Source of the DNA: JAYPUG01 sp038117265
GTDB taxonomy: Bacteria; Pseudomonadota; Alphaproteobacteria; UBA6615
Direction: 5' to 3'
NCBI GenBank assembly: GCA_038117265.1
Contig: JAYOFO010000001.1
Coordinates: 61,700-125,699, forward strand
DNA: 64,000 nucleotides
Numbering within the stretch: position 1 is the first letter of the stretch; each line of letters starts with the position of its first letter. The notes below the pieces were generated by a model. It did no database searches, had not been told where the DNA came from, and was given only the letters and a program-made list of their open reading frames with translations. The position numbers were made by a program, and so were the translations under genes. Shown in pieces: positions 1 through 8,236 of this stretch.

Positions 1-515
1 CGCAGCGCCTCGTCGATGCCGTCGGTGGCGATCGCGTCGGTGCGCGCGATGATGAAGGTGTCGGGGTTCACCCGCTCGCCCGCGCACGCGCGCAGCTTCG
101 CCTCCATCTCCTCGGCCGGAATGATGCGCTTGCCGGCCATGTGGCCGCAGCGCTTGGGCGCCAGCTGGTCCTCGATGAAGATCGCCTGGGCGCCGATCCG
201 CTCGTAATGGTTCAGCGTGTAGACGGCGTTCTTGACGTCGCCATACCCGGTGTCGACATCGACCAGGCAGGGCAAGTCGGTGACCGCGAGTATGTCGCGC
301 ACCCCGGCCGAGATCTCGCCCAGCCCCAGCAGACCGATGTCGGGTGCGCCGTAGCGCGACCCGACGATCTGGAAGCCGCCGATCATGAAGGCGTCGAAGC
401 CGGTCTGCGCGATGATCCGCGCCGTCAGCGCGTCGTGCGCGCCCGGCGTGACGAGCGGCGCCTTCTCGGCGACGAGCTGGCGAAAGGTCTTGGCATCGGT
501 CGTGCGGGCGGTCAT
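1..515 (-). CDS. PEP mutase / isocitrate lyase family protein, 3' end cut by window edge
   Basis: The minus-strand frame starts at ATG 515 and runs off the left edge, so only about the first 171 residues are visible. It reads like the oxaloacetate decarboxylase / 2-methylisocitrate lyase / carboxyPEP mutase group of (beta/alpha)8-barrel enzymes. The early VTPGAHDALTA block, the DVDTGYG metal-binding segment, the QLAPKRCGHMAGK active-site loop (family KxCGH motif) and the later IIARTDA strand all appear in the expected order. These enzymes make or break C-C or C-P bonds in alpha-keto or carboxylate substrates with Mg2+. The exact substrate cannot be read from this half of the protein. It has no co-directional partner in view, because the next minus gene upstream is the damaged antiporter. 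Confidence 0.85.
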   Translation of the reverse strand, partial: MTARTTDAKTFRQLVAEKAPLVTPGAHDALTARIIAQTGFDAFMIGGFQIVGSRYGAPDIGLLGLGEISAGVRDILAVTDLPCLVDVDTGYGDVKNAVYTLNHYERIGAQAIFIEDQLAPKRCGHMAGKRIIPAEEMEAKLRACAGERVNPDTFIIARTDAIATDGIDEAL

Positions 516-1061
516 GGCGTCCTCCGGTGGATCGGTCGTCTCTGGGGCCGTTGCCGGGGAGGCGGGCCGGTTTGTGCGGTATGGCGCGAAACCTCACTGC
601 CAGGTGGCGACGAGGTAGGCGACATAGCCAAGAAGTAACACGGCTCCCTCCCAGCGGGCGATCCTCAGCCCCGTCCATGCGAAGGCGACGAGCAGCAGGC
701 TCACGCCGATCATCAGCAGATTGTCGAACCCGACGATTTCGGCCGGAACGGGGCTCGGCGCGATCAGGGCCATGACGCCGCCGACCCCCAGGATGTTATA
801 GATGTTGGAGCCGATGATGTTGCCGAAGGCCATGTCGCCCTGGCGTCTGAGGGCGGCGAAGACGGACGTCGCCAGCTCCGGCAGGGACATCCCGACGGCG
901 ACGATGCTCAGGCCGATCACGGTCTCCGAGACCGCGAAAGCCCGAGCGAGAGTCGTGGCACCGTCGACCAGGAGGGCGCCCCCAGCCACGACCAGGGCGA
1001 GGCCGGCGATGGCGATCAGCAGGGGCAACAGAACGGAACCGCGTGCCCGCCCGGACGGTGC

Positions 1062-1116
1062 GGCGGTCGCGGGATCGGCCGACTACAGCGCTACGCCCTT
1101 GTCGTAGGCGGCGCCG
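1062..1116. repeat. 55-bp copy 1 flanking assembly gap 1
   Basis: These 55 bases are repeated exactly at 1217-1271, on the other side of a run of exactly 100 N. Two contig ends sharing one k-mer (k=55) that were scaffolded without being merged would give this pattern. Removing 155 bases puts the antiporter halves back in one frame, which supports the artefact reading. Confidence 0.9.
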
Positions 1117-1216
1117 NNNNNNNNNNNNNNNNNNNNNNNNNNNNNNNNNNNNNNNNNNNNNNNNNNNNNNNNNNNNNNNNNNNNNNNNNNNNNNNNNNNN
1201 NNNNNNNNNNNNNNNN
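1117..1216. other. Assembly gap of 100 N (probably no missing sequence)
   Basis: Exactly 100 ambiguous bases lie between two identical 55-bp contig ends. The true distance is most likely minus 55 bp, meaning the contigs overlap. Confidence 0.9.
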
Positions 1217-1271
1217 GGCGGTCGCGGGATCGGCCGACTACAGCGCTACGCCCTTGTCGTAGGCGGCGCCG
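1217..1271. repeat. 55-bp copy 2 flanking assembly gap 1
   Basis: This is an exact copy of 1062-1116. It carries the second instance of the in-frame TAG of the antiporter at 1238-1240. Confidence 0.9.
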
Positions 1272-1623
1272 TGCTGGTCCGCGGGGGCGCGCCGCTCCTG
1301 CCGGATCGCGATGTAGAGATAGGCGGCGAGCAGCATGATGAAGGCGGCGCCGACCGGCCTGCCGATCGACACCAGGCCGGCGAGCATCGCGAACAGAACC
1401 GCGACACCCACCATCACCAGCCCGTCGCGCCGCAGGGCCGCCGACGTCACGGCGATCGGCCAGAGGAACGCCGAAACGCCGACGATCAGCAGGATGTTCG
1501 CGATGTTCGAACCGACGATGTTGCCGTAGGCGATGCCCGGCGCGCCTACGAGCGCGGCCTGCACCGACGTGAATTGTTTTTATTATTATCTTAGACAAAA
1601 AGGGATCTCAGCGTAACAAAATA

Positions 1624-1713
1624 TGGCGGATGGGGTGGGATTCGAACCCACGAGGCGCGCAAACGCCTGCCGGTTTTCAAGACCGGTGCCTTCAACCACT
1701 CGGCCACCCATCC
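1624..1713 (-). tRNA. tRNA-Ser (anticodon UGA)
   Basis: On the minus strand the 5' GGATGGG pairs with 3' CCCATCC, followed by discriminator G and a genomically encoded CCA (1624-1626). The D arm reads GGCCGAGTGGTTGAAGG and the anticodon loop CTTGAAA gives anticodon TGA, which reads UCA serine codons. A long variable arm follows, as expected for a class II tRNA, and the T arm carries GTTCGAATC. The length of 90 nt fits tRNA-Ser. Its 3' side faces AT-rich DNA and the truncated antiporter, a position where integrative elements often insert. Confidence 0.96.
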
Positions 1714-1727
1714 GCCGTGGCACCGGT

Positions 1728-1755
1728 GCTAGCACTGCCGCGCCGTCGTTGGAAA
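1728..1755 (-). promoter_or_regulatory. Possible sigma-70-like promoter of tRNA-Ser
   Basis: Upstream of the tRNA on the minus strand, TTTCCA (1750-1755) and CTAGCA (1728-1733) are 16 bp apart, and the second ends 14 bp before the mature 5' end. Both hexamers are weak matches to consensus, so this is a positional guess. The -10-like hexamer sits within a 10-bp palindrome, GTGCTAGCAC. Confidence 0.2.
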
Positions 1756-1874
1756 GCCGTTCGTGCGGCGGCGGCGACCACGCTCGGAACAAGGATTGTT
1801 ACGGGCGCTCGCTTGCCGATTTCCGCCCCGCGTCCGATATTCGCGGCAACACGAGCACGAACGCGAGGCCGGCC

Positions 1875-2678
1875 ATGACGCGGGCAAAGGTCAAGTACAT
1901 CATCGATCCCGGCACCGACCGGCTGGTCTATGTGCCGTCGGAGGCGGGCCGCGACAACTCGGTCTGGGCCGGACGCTACGAGGACCGCGAGGTCGAGATC
2001 GTCGACGCACGGCCCAACGCCGGCGACTTCACCCTCGACGGGGCCGGCTTCGAACTGGTCGCCCAGCCGACGGCGGTAACCGATTTCTACGACGACGGCC
2101 AGGTCGCCGACGTCTGGGAGCCCGAGGTGATCGACCTGCTCAAACGCGAGACCGGGGCACGCCGGGTCCACGTCTTCGACCACACGCGGCGTGCGGATTC
2201 CAAGGGACTGCGCGCGGCGAAGGTGGTGCGCGAACCCGCCGGCGTCATCCACAACGACTACACCGCGTTTTCGGCCGAGAAGCGCCTGCGCGAAATCCTG
2301 CCCGACGAGGCCGCGGGTCTGCTGTTGCGCCGCTTCGCCATCGTCAATGTCTGGCGCTCGTCCAACGGCAGGCCGGTCGAGACCGCGCCGATGGCCCTGT
2401 GCGACGCGCGCAGCACGGGCGAGGCGGAGATCATCACCGTCGAGCGCCACGCTAAGGACCGGGTCGGCGAGGTGCAGCAGGTGGTCTTCAACCCGGCACA
2501 TCGCTGGTACTGGTACCCGCACATGCGCGCCGACGAGGCGCTGCTGCTCAAGACCTACGATTCCGCCACCGACGGCCGGGCGCGCTATGCCGTGCACACG
2601 GCCTTCACCGATCCCGGCGCGCCGGCCGGTGCACCACCGCGCGAGAGCATCGAGACGCGGGCATTCGTGTTCTTCTAG
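1875..2678 (+). CDS. CmcJ/NvfI family oxidoreductase-like protein
   Basis: The product is 267 residues, starting at ATG 1875 (MTRAKVKYII). The sequence resembles the CmcJ/NvfI/AsqJ-like group, named for cephamycin and fungal meroterpenoid enzymes. Visible family features are the VFDHTRR segment, the VHNDYT-like block (here GVIHNDYTAF), RFAIVNVWRS, the PMALCDARS segment and the HRWYWYPHMRADEALLLKTYDS stretch, part of which is given here as WYWYPHM and ALLLKTYDS. Members are thought to be Fe(II)/2-oxoglutarate-related hydroxylases or methyltransferase-like proteins, and function in bacteria is mostly unproven. The gene stands alone between tRNA-Ser (opposite strand) and the DMT transporter 85 bp downstream. 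The reading frame is open further upstream, but this ATG gives the best family-like N-terminus. Confidence 0.75.
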   Translation: MTRAKVKYIIDPGTDRLVYVPSEAGRDNSVWAGRYEDREVEIVDARPNAGDFTLDGAGFELVAQPTAVTDFYDDGQVADVWEPEVIDLLKRETGARRVHVFDHTRRADSKGLRAAKVVREPAGVIHNDYTAFSAEKRLREILPDEAAGLLLRRFAIVNVWRSSNGRPVETAPMALCDARSTGEAEIITVERHAKDRVGEVQQVVFNPAHRWYWYPHMRADEALLLKTYDSATDGRARYAVHTAFTDPGAPAGAPPRESIETRAFVFF

Positions 2679-2763
2679 GCGCGGGCCGCCGCCGTCGAAA
2701 CGGGGCGTCGCGTGACGCGCGGCGAAACTGTATGTTCCGTCGACCCCGCGACGGATCGCACGT

Positions 2764-3663
2764 GTGACCACACCCGCCCCGCCGGCCCTCGGCCCGCTTC
2801 ATCCCAACGTCATCGGCATCGCCTGGATGGTGGCGCAGACAGCCGTCGCCGTCTCGACCCACGCGATGATCCGCCACGTGGCGGAGACCGAGATGCACGC
2901 CTTCGAGGTGGCGTTCTTCTACAACCTGTTCACCCTGCCGATCATTCTGCCGCTGGTGATGCGCAGCGGGGCCGGGGTGCTGCGCACGCGGCGCCACGGG
3001 CTGATGTTCGTGCGCGCGGTGCTGCACCTGTCGTCGATGCTGCTGTTCTATGTGGGGCTGACCCTGGCGCCGCTGGCGCTGACCAGCGCGACGACCTTCA
3101 TGGCGCCGCTGTTCGCCGTGCTGCTGGCCGCGATCTTCCTGCGCGAGGGCTTCACGGCGCGGCGCTGGATCGCGCTGGGCACCGGTTTCGCGGGCATGGT
3201 GATCATCGTTCGCCCCGACCCGGCGGCGCTCGACTTCGGCGCGCTGGTGCTGGTCGGCGCGGCCGTCATATGGGGCGCGGTGCTGGTGATCATCAAGATT
3301 CTCAGCCGCACGGAATCGAGCTCGACGATCACGGCCTGGATGGCGCTGATGATGGCGCCGCTGGCGCTGATCCCAGCGATCCCGGTGTGGACGCCGCCGA
3401 CCGTCTCCGACCTGGCCTGGCTCGCCGCGGCGGGCATCCTGGGTGCGGGCGCGCAGCTGGCGCTCGCCCAGGCGCTCAAGATCGCCAGCACTAGCGTCGT
3501 CATGCCGATCGACTTCTTGCGGCTGGTCTGGGGCACGCTGATCGGGCTCGCGATCTTCAGCGAGATTCCCGACGTCTACACATGGATCGGGGGCGTCGTG
3601 ATCTTCGGATCGTCGACCTGGCTGACCTGGCGCGAACGCCAGGCGGCGCGCGCGATGCGCTAG
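2764..3663 (+). CDS. DMT superfamily (EamA) transporter
   Basis: This 299-residue, very hydrophobic protein has about ten predicted membrane segments arranged as two EamA repeats. The first runs from IGIAWMVAQTAVAVSTHAM to the GFAGMVIIVRPD loop, and the second from LVLVGAAVIWGAVLVIIK to the C-terminus. The conserved GTGFAGMVIIV after repeat 1 and PIDFLRLVWGTLIG near the end are typical of inner-membrane metabolite exporters related to RhaT, YdcZ and YedA. The start chosen is GTG 2764; an in-frame ATG at 2827 lies inside the first membrane segment and is less likely. The substrate cannot be predicted. It ends 12 bp from the convergent PilZ gene. Confidence 0.88.
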   Translation: MTTPAPPALGPLHPNVIGIAWMVAQTAVAVSTHAMIRHVAETEMHAFEVAFFYNLFTLPIILPLVMRSGAGVLRTRRHGLMFVRAVLHLSSMLLFYVGLTLAPLALTSATTFMAPLFAVLLAAIFLREGFTARRWIALGTGFAGMVIIVRPDPAALDFGALVLVGAAVIWGAVLVIIKILSRTESSSTITAWMALMMAPLALIPAIPVWTPPTVSDLAWLAAAGILGAGAQLALAQALKIASTSVVMPIDFLRLVWGTLIGLAIFSEIPDVYTWIGGVVIFGSSTWLTWRERQAARAMR

Positions 3664-3675
3664 CGGGCGGGTGGG

Positions 3676-4041
3676 CTAGCCGGCCTGGCTCGCGCGCAGG
3701 TCGCGCAGCATGACGAGATCCTGGATCACGTCGAAGGCCTTGCCCGGAAGTTCGTAGAACCTGCCGCTGAACCGGCCGGCCTCCGTCGAGACGTAGGTGA
3801 TCTCGACGAGGATCAGCACCTCGCGGCCCTTGTAGTCGGTGAAGCGCAGCTCGGATCGCTGGCCCTCGACGGGCCAGAAGGTGGCGTCCTTGCGCTTCTT
3901 CACGCCCGATGCGCCGAATCCCGACAGGCTCACGTCGCGCACGTCGATCTCGATCCCGTCGAGGGTGCTTCCGATGACGATGTCGCGGCGCCGGTCGCGC
4001 CGACGCTCGTCCTTTTTCATACCGATAATGCGCGTCGCCAT
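3676..4041 (-). CDS. PilZ domain protein (c-di-GMP binding)
   Basis: A short cytosolic protein of about 121 residues from ATG 4041 (MATRIIGMKKDE). It carries both halves of the PilZ ligand signature: an arginine-rich RRDRRRDI motif near the N-terminus, followed by DVRDVSLSGFG (the D/N-x-S-x-x-G box) after the first strand. The rest of the beta-barrel is seen in RSELRF and GRFSGRFYEL. PilZ proteins bind cyclic di-GMP and act as effectors on motility or polysaccharide machinery. No partner domain or neighbouring GGDEF/EAL gene is in the window, so the target is unknown. An upstream in-frame ATG (4086) would add 15 residues without obvious homology. Confidence 0.82.
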   Translation of the reverse strand: MATRIIGMKKDERRRDRRRDIVIGSTLDGIEIDVRDVSLSGFGASGVKKRKDATFWPVEGQRSELRFTDYKGREVLILVEITYVSTEAGRFSGRFYELPGKAFDVIQDLVMLRDLRASQAG

Positions 4042-4243
4042 GGTTCGCCCTGATAGAGACCTGTTCGCCGCCATCATCGCGAACAATGGTTAATCATCCC
4101 TGAAGGCCGGCCGCCTCGAATGCGTCGCCTGCACGACACGCCCCGCGGAGTACCCTGGGGAACAGGCCTCGGGCGACCGCCCCGGATGACAGGACAGGCG
4201 CACTCGGCCATAAACGGCGCGGACAGACTCACAGGGGGAATCC

Positions 4244-5512
4244 ATGGTCAAGGTCATCGTCCAGATGTATCCGGTGATACCGGCCGCCACCGAGGCCGAG
4301 CGCATGGAGCTGCGCCCGATCGGGCGGAACGCCGCCCTGTTCCAGCAGACCCTGCGCGGCTGGTGCGACATCGTCGAGGAGGCCGACCGGCTCGGCCTGT
4401 GGGGCGTGACGGCGATCGAGCACCACTTCCACTCCGAGGGCTACGAGGTCAGCCCGTCGCCCGGCGTGATGAACGCCTTCTGGGGCGCGCGGACCCGGAA
4501 CATCCGCGTCGGCCAGCTCGGCTATGTGATGACCACCCACAACCCCGTCCGCGTGGCCGAAGAGACCGCGATGCTCGACCATCTGACCGAGGGGCGGTGC
4601 TTCGTGGGCTTCTCGCGCGGCTTCCAGTCGCGCTGGACCGACGTGTTCGGCCAGCACACGGGCGCGCAGGCCACCCTGTCCGACGGCAGCGCCGGCGACC
4701 GGCTGAACCGCGAGATCTTCGAGGAAGCCGTCGAGATCGTGCTCAAGGCCTGGACGCAGGAGAGCATCGAGCACAATTCGGACCGCTGGCAGATCCCCTA
4801 CCCCCACGACACCGGCCTGCGCGACTGGTTCATGGCGCCGTGGACCGAGAAGCTGGGCGCCCATGACGAGATCGGGCCCGAGGGCGAGGTGCGCCGGGTC
4901 TCGGTCGTGCCGGCGCCCTACACCCAGCCGCACCCGCCGGTGTTCATCGCGTCCAACGCCAGCCAGGAGACGGTGGAATATGCCGGCAGGCACGGCTTCA
5001 TCCCGGCCTATTTCTCCCACAGCGACAAGATCGCCGACTACGGCCCGTCATACGTGGACGCCGCGAGGCGCGCCGGCCGCGAGTTCGCGCTGGGCCAGAA
5101 CCAGGCCATCGTGCGCATGCCGCGCATCGCCGACAACATGGCGGATGCCCGCGCGCAGGTCGCGGCCTATGACGGCATGATCTTCAAGCATTTCTACGAG
5201 AACTTCCTGCCCGCCGCCTTCCGCGAGGCCGCGAACGTGACGCCCGACACGCCGCTCGAGGATCTGGTCGACCCGATGGTCCAGACCGGCCTGTTCATGC
5301 CGGGCTCGGCCAGCGAGGTGAGGGACCAGTTCGTCGCCCAGTGGAAGTACCTGCCGGCGGAGTACGTGATCCTGATCTACCACTACGCCCAGCAGCCGAA
5401 GGACAGCGTGATCGAGAATTTGCGGCTGTTCATGGAAGAGGTGAAGCCGGCGCTGGACGAGCTGACGGGGTATGAGGGTGAGAGGCGTTGGCGGGGTAGG
5501 GCTGGATGCTAA
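4244..5512 (+). CDS. Luciferase-like (LLM class) flavin-dependent oxidoreductase
   Basis: This 422-residue protein is preceded by a good ribosome-binding site (AGGGGG, about 7 bp before ATG 4244). It shows the TIM-barrel layout of bacterial luciferase-like monooxygenases: WGVTAIEHHFHSEG near residue 50-60, the IRVGQLGYVMTTHNPVRVAEETAMLDHLTEGR core (seen as RVAEETAMLDHLTEGR), RGFQSRW, then APYTQPHPPVFIASNASQETVEYAGRHG (PHPPVFIASN) in the second half. Members use reduced FMN or F420 to oxygenate small substrates, and the substrate here is unknown. The C-terminus shares its stop with the convergent SDR (CTAA, 5509-5512). Confidence 0.88.
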   Translation: MVKVIVQMYPVIPAATEAERMELRPIGRNAALFQQTLRGWCDIVEEADRLGLWGVTAIEHHFHSEGYEVSPSPGVMNAFWGARTRNIRVGQLGYVMTTHNPVRVAEETAMLDHLTEGRCFVGFSRGFQSRWTDVFGQHTGAQATLSDGSAGDRLNREIFEEAVEIVLKAWTQESIEHNSDRWQIPYPHDTGLRDWFMAPWTEKLGAHDEIGPEGEVRRVSVVPAPYTQPHPPVFIASNASQETVEYAGRHGFIPAYFSHSDKIADYGPSYVDAARRAGREFALGQNQAIVRMPRIADNMADARAQVAAYDGMIFKHFYENFLPAAFREAANVTPDTPLEDLVDPMVQTGLFMPGSASEVRDQFVAQWKYLPAEYVILIYHYAQQPKDSVIENLRLFMEEVKPALDELTGYEGERRWRGRAGC

Positions 5513-6327
5513 TCAAGCACCAGGCTAGCCCCGCCGTCGACCACCAGTTCCAGCCCGGTCACGTAGCTCGCCTCGTCCGAGGCCAGGAACACCGCGGCGT
5601 TGGCGATGTCCCAGCCGTCGCCCCAGCGGCGCAGCGGGATCTTCGCCTCGCGCCAGGCCAGGTATTTTTCCACGGTCATCTCGGCGTTGGTGCCGCGCCG
5701 GATCATGTCGACCACGGCGTTCTCGACCATCGGCGTGCGGTTGAAGCCGGGCAGGATCGCGTTCACCCGGATGTTCCACGGCCCGTACTGCGCCGCCGTC
5801 ACCTTGGTGAACTGGCTGATCGCGGCCTTGGTCGTCGGGTACGATACGTAGTTGATGCCCATGTAGCGCAGGGTCGAGATCGACGAGAGGTTGATGATCG
5901 CGCCGCCGCCCTGTTCCTGCATGATCGGGATGACCTGCTTGCAGGTCAGGAACATGGATTTCAGGTTCACCGCGACGACCCGGTCCCAGTCCTCCTCGGT
6001 CTGCTCCACCGCGCCGCCCGGCGCGACGATGCCGACATTGTTGTGCAGCACGTCGATGCGCCCGCCGCACGCACCGCGGCAGGCATCGACCATGGCGCTC
6101 ACCTGTTCGGTGCTGGTGACGTCGACCTCGTAGACCTCGGCCGTGCCGCCTTCGCCACGGATGATGTCGGCCGTTTCCTGCGCGGCGTCGGGGTTGATGT
6201 CGGCGCAGAACACCCGGGCTCCCTCGCGCGCAAATGCGACTGCCGTCGCCTTGCCATTGCCCCAGCCGGGGCCGATCGCGCCGGCGCCGGTCACCAGCGC
6301 CACCTTGTCCTTTAGGCGGTCGGTCAT
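5509..6327 (-). CDS. SDR family oxidoreductase
   Basis: A classical short-chain dehydrogenase/reductase of 272 residues from ATG 6327. The nucleotide-binding loop is of the extended TGAGAIGPGWGNG type (about residues 13-25), followed by CADIN (acidic residue after beta-2, suggesting NAD(H) preference), NNVG at 96-99, and the catalytic Ser149, Tyr163 and Lys167 (SSIS, then YPTTK). The C-terminus ELVVDGG is typical. It is the last gene of a probable four-gene leftward operon (SDR 8995, amidase, aldo/keto reductase, this gene), 11 bp after the reductase. The 3' end overlaps the convergent flavin oxidoreductase by 4 bp. Confidence 0.92.
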   Translation of the reverse strand: MTDRLKDKVALVTGAGAIGPGWGNGKATAVAFAREGARVFCADINPDAAQETADIIRGEGGTAEVYEVDVTSTEQVSAMVDACRGACGGRIDVLHNNVGIVAPGGAVEQTEEDWDRVVAVNLKSMFLTCKQVIPIMQEQGGGAIINLSSISTLRYMGINYVSYPTTKAAISQFTKVTAAQYGPWNIRVNAILPGFNRTPMVENAVVDMIRRGTNAEMTVEKYLAWREAKIPLRRWGDGWDIANAAVFLASDEASYVTGLELVVDGGASLVLD

Positions 6328-6338
6328 TTCGGTTCTCC

Positions 6339-7163
6339 TCAGACGGGGTCCCAGTCGGGCGCGAAGGGCGGGTCGGAGCCGCGCTGGCCGTTGGGCAGGC
6401 CCTCGATCGCCGCGCGGTCTTCGTCGTCCAGGGTGAAGTCGAACACGTCGATGTTCGCCGCGATGCCTTCGCGCCGCGTGGATTTGGGCACCAGCATCGT
6501 GTCGGGCTTGTCGAGCTGCCAGCGGATCGCCACCTGCACCGCCGACTTGCCGTACTTCGCGCCGATCCCCTCCAGCACCGGGTTGCCGGGCACCTTGCCG
6601 CGCCCGAGCGGCGAATGGGCCGTCACGGCGAGGCCGTGGGCGCGGGTCGCCGCCTCGACCCGGGGCTGGCGGAGCAGGGGGTGGCTCTCGAACTGGTTGG
6701 TGAACAGGTCCTCGCCGCAGACCTCCACCGCCTGGTGCAGCAGCGCCACCGTGAAGTTGCCGACCCCCAGGCTGCGCGCCTTGCCCGCCGCGCGGGCCTC
6801 GGCCAGGGCGGCCAGGGTCTCGGCCAGCGGGGTGTCGCGGTTGGGCCAGTGGAACATCCACAGATCCACGTAATCGGTCTGCAGCTTCTCTAGGCTATCG
6901 TCCAGCTCGGCCAGCACCGCCTCGGGCGTGGCGTCGAACACGCCGCACTTGGTGGTCAGGAAGATGTCGGCGCGCGGCAGCCCGCATTCCGCGAGCGCCC
7001 GGCCCACATCGGCCTCGTTGCCGTAGAGCTGGGCGGTGTCGATGTGGCGATAGCCGGCCTCCAGCGCCCACAGCACGGCGTTCGTGCACGGCGCGCCCTG
7101 CATCGGGTAGGTGCCGAGGCCCAGCGCCGGAACGCGCATGCCGCCATATTCGACATATTGCAT
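6339..7163 (-). CDS. Aldo/keto reductase
   Basis: A 274-residue NAD(P)H-dependent TIM-barrel reductase, close in style to 2,5-diketo-D-gluconate reductases. The catalytic tetrad is complete: Asp42 (HIDTAQLYG), Tyr47, Lys72 (LTTKCG) and His105 (MFHWPN). GVGNF, the NQFESHPLLRQ segment and the coenzyme-binding VPKSTRREGI near the C-terminus are also present. Start ATG 7163 follows the amidase stop by 25 bp, which fits co-transcription with the amidase and the downstream SDR. The carbonyl substrate is unknown but may be produced by a neighbouring enzyme. Confidence 0.92.
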   Translation of the reverse strand: MQYVEYGGMRVPALGLGTYPMQGAPCTNAVLWALEAGYRHIDTAQLYGNEADVGRALAECGLPRADIFLTTKCGVFDATPEAVLAELDDSLEKLQTDYVDLWMFHWPNRDTPLAETLAALAEARAAGKARSLGVGNFTVALLHQAVEVCGEDLFTNQFESHPLLRQPRVEAATRAHGLAVTAHSPLGRGKVPGNPVLEGIGAKYGKSAVQVAIRWQLDKPDTMLVPKSTRREGIAANIDVFDFTLDDEDRAAIEGLPNGQRGSDPPFAPDWDPV

Positions 7164-7188
7164 GGTGCGTTTCCCGAGCGCGCGCCCG

Positions 7189-8160
7189 CTAGAGCCGCTT
7201 GCTCGCCGCCGCGCCGGCGCCGTGCAGCGCCGCCTTGGGCAGCATGACGTGGCAGCCCTTGTTGACGTTGACGAGCTGGGAGACGTGCACGTCGCCGGCC
7301 AGGCTGATCAGCGAATAGGCGTCCTCGCGCGACAGGTTGGTGCGCTCGGTGATCAGGAGGATCATCTCGCGCAGCGCCTGCTTGGCCGCGTCGTCTAGGT
7401 CCTGGTCAATGCCGATGGTGATGTAGTGGGCGTCGGTCTCGGCCCGCGGCAGCTTCCAGCCGAGTTCCTTGCGGACGTGGAACTCGAAGGTGCCGATCAG
7501 CGCGGTCTCGGCCGCCGACAGGCAGCTCTCGCCGTCGCCCTGCAGCGCGTGGCCGTCGCCGCATTGGAAATTCCCGCCCTCGTTGAACACCGGCAGGTAA
7601 AGCGTTGAACCGGAAGTCAATTCCTTGATATCGAGATTGCCGCCATGGGGTTGGGGCACGATCGAGGTGATGGTGCCCCATGCGGCCGGCGGCGCGACGC
7701 CCATGACCCCGAAGAAGGGGTTGCAGGGCAGGGTGACGCCCCAGGGCAGGCTGAGCTCGTTCGCGCCCCGGTCGAGCGGCAGGTCGAGCACGCGCTTGTT
7801 GGGGAAATCCTCGGGCAGCGAGCCCTTCAGCGGCATGATCATGTTCCACGCCCAGTCCTGGCGCAGCCGCACGTCCTTGATCCGCACCTCCAGCACGTCG
7901 CCCGGCTCCGCGCCGCGCACCGCGATGGGCCCGGTCATGATGTGACCGGGCAGGATCGGCTTGTTGTTGGCGATGAAGTCGGCGTGGTCGGGCAGGAGCT
8001 TGCCCTGGCGCTCCGGGGGCACCTGCTCGTTGCCGCCCGAGATGGTCTCGACGACCACCGTGTCGCCCGGATCGACCTCCAGCACGGCCTTAAAGTCGGC
8101 GGAAAACGCGCCCCAGCGCAAATTCTCGGGCTTCGATTCCAGTCTGTGTTCGGTGGCCAT
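7189..8160 (-). CDS. Acetamidase/formamidase family protein
   Basis: A 323-residue protein of the FmdA/AmdA family, which hydrolyses short aliphatic amides to ammonia and the carboxylate. Family features include VETISGGNEQVP, the GHIMTGPIAVRGAEPGDVLEV stretch (seen as MTGPIAVRGAEPGD), GVMGVAPP, PHGGNLDIKEL, and DGHALQGDGESCL followed by E in AAETALIG. ATG 8160 was chosen because a purine-rich site (GAGGGGGA) lies about 11 bp upstream. It sits between an SDR and the aldo/keto reductase in a leftward operon, so its amide substrate is likely an intermediate of the same pathway, or it supplies ammonia from one. Confidence 0.9.
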   Translation of the reverse strand: MATEHRLESKPENLRWGAFSADFKAVLEVDPGDTVVVETISGGNEQVPPERQGKLLPDHADFIANNKPILPGHIMTGPIAVRGAEPGDVLEVRIKDVRLRQDWAWNMIMPLKGSLPEDFPNKRVLDLPLDRGANELSLPWGVTLPCNPFFGVMGVAPPAAWGTITSIVPQPHGGNLDIKELTSGSTLYLPVFNEGGNFQCGDGHALQGDGESCLSAAETALIGTFEFHVRKELGWKLPRAETDAHYITIGIDQDLDDAAKQALREMILLITERTNLSREDAYSLISLAGDVHVSQLVNVNKGCHVMLPKAALHGAGAAASKRL

Positions 8161-8236
8161 GGCCGCACGCTCCCCCTCATTTGTTGCCCGCATTGTGTCG
8201 GGCCGCGGGAGAGGGGGCAAGCGCCCCTTCGTTGGG

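Larger units (their letters stand above)
594..1573 (-). pseudogene. Calcium/sodium antiporter (CaCA family), 5'-truncated, in-frame amber, split by an assembly gap
   Basis: Two halves of a YrbG-type Ca2+/Na+ exchanger lie in the same frame once the 155-bp gap artefact (100 N plus one 55-bp copy) is removed. The first half holds the end of alpha-repeat 1 (GNIVGSNIANIL). The second half holds alpha-repeat 2 (GLSIVAVGMSLPELATS, then GNIIGSNIYNILG). Two lesions are visible. Homology begins abruptly at FTSVQAAL near 1573, so about 50-60 residues of repeat 1 are missing and replaced by AT-rich DNA beside tRNA-Ser. An in-frame TAG (1083-1085, also in the second copy at 1238-1240) falls in the linker between repeats, followed by 18 further sense codons before the TTG at 1028. 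An intact exchanger would be about 320-340 residues. It is probably non-functional, although a base error at the assembly junction could account for the stop. Confidence 0.75.

Noticed and set aside
1062..1271. A genuine 55-bp tandem or spaced repeat (for example a small mobile element)
   Set aside because: The repeat flanks exactly 100 N, recurs in the same form at 27964-28173 with unrelated sequence, and its removal restores reading frames. An assembly origin explains all of this.
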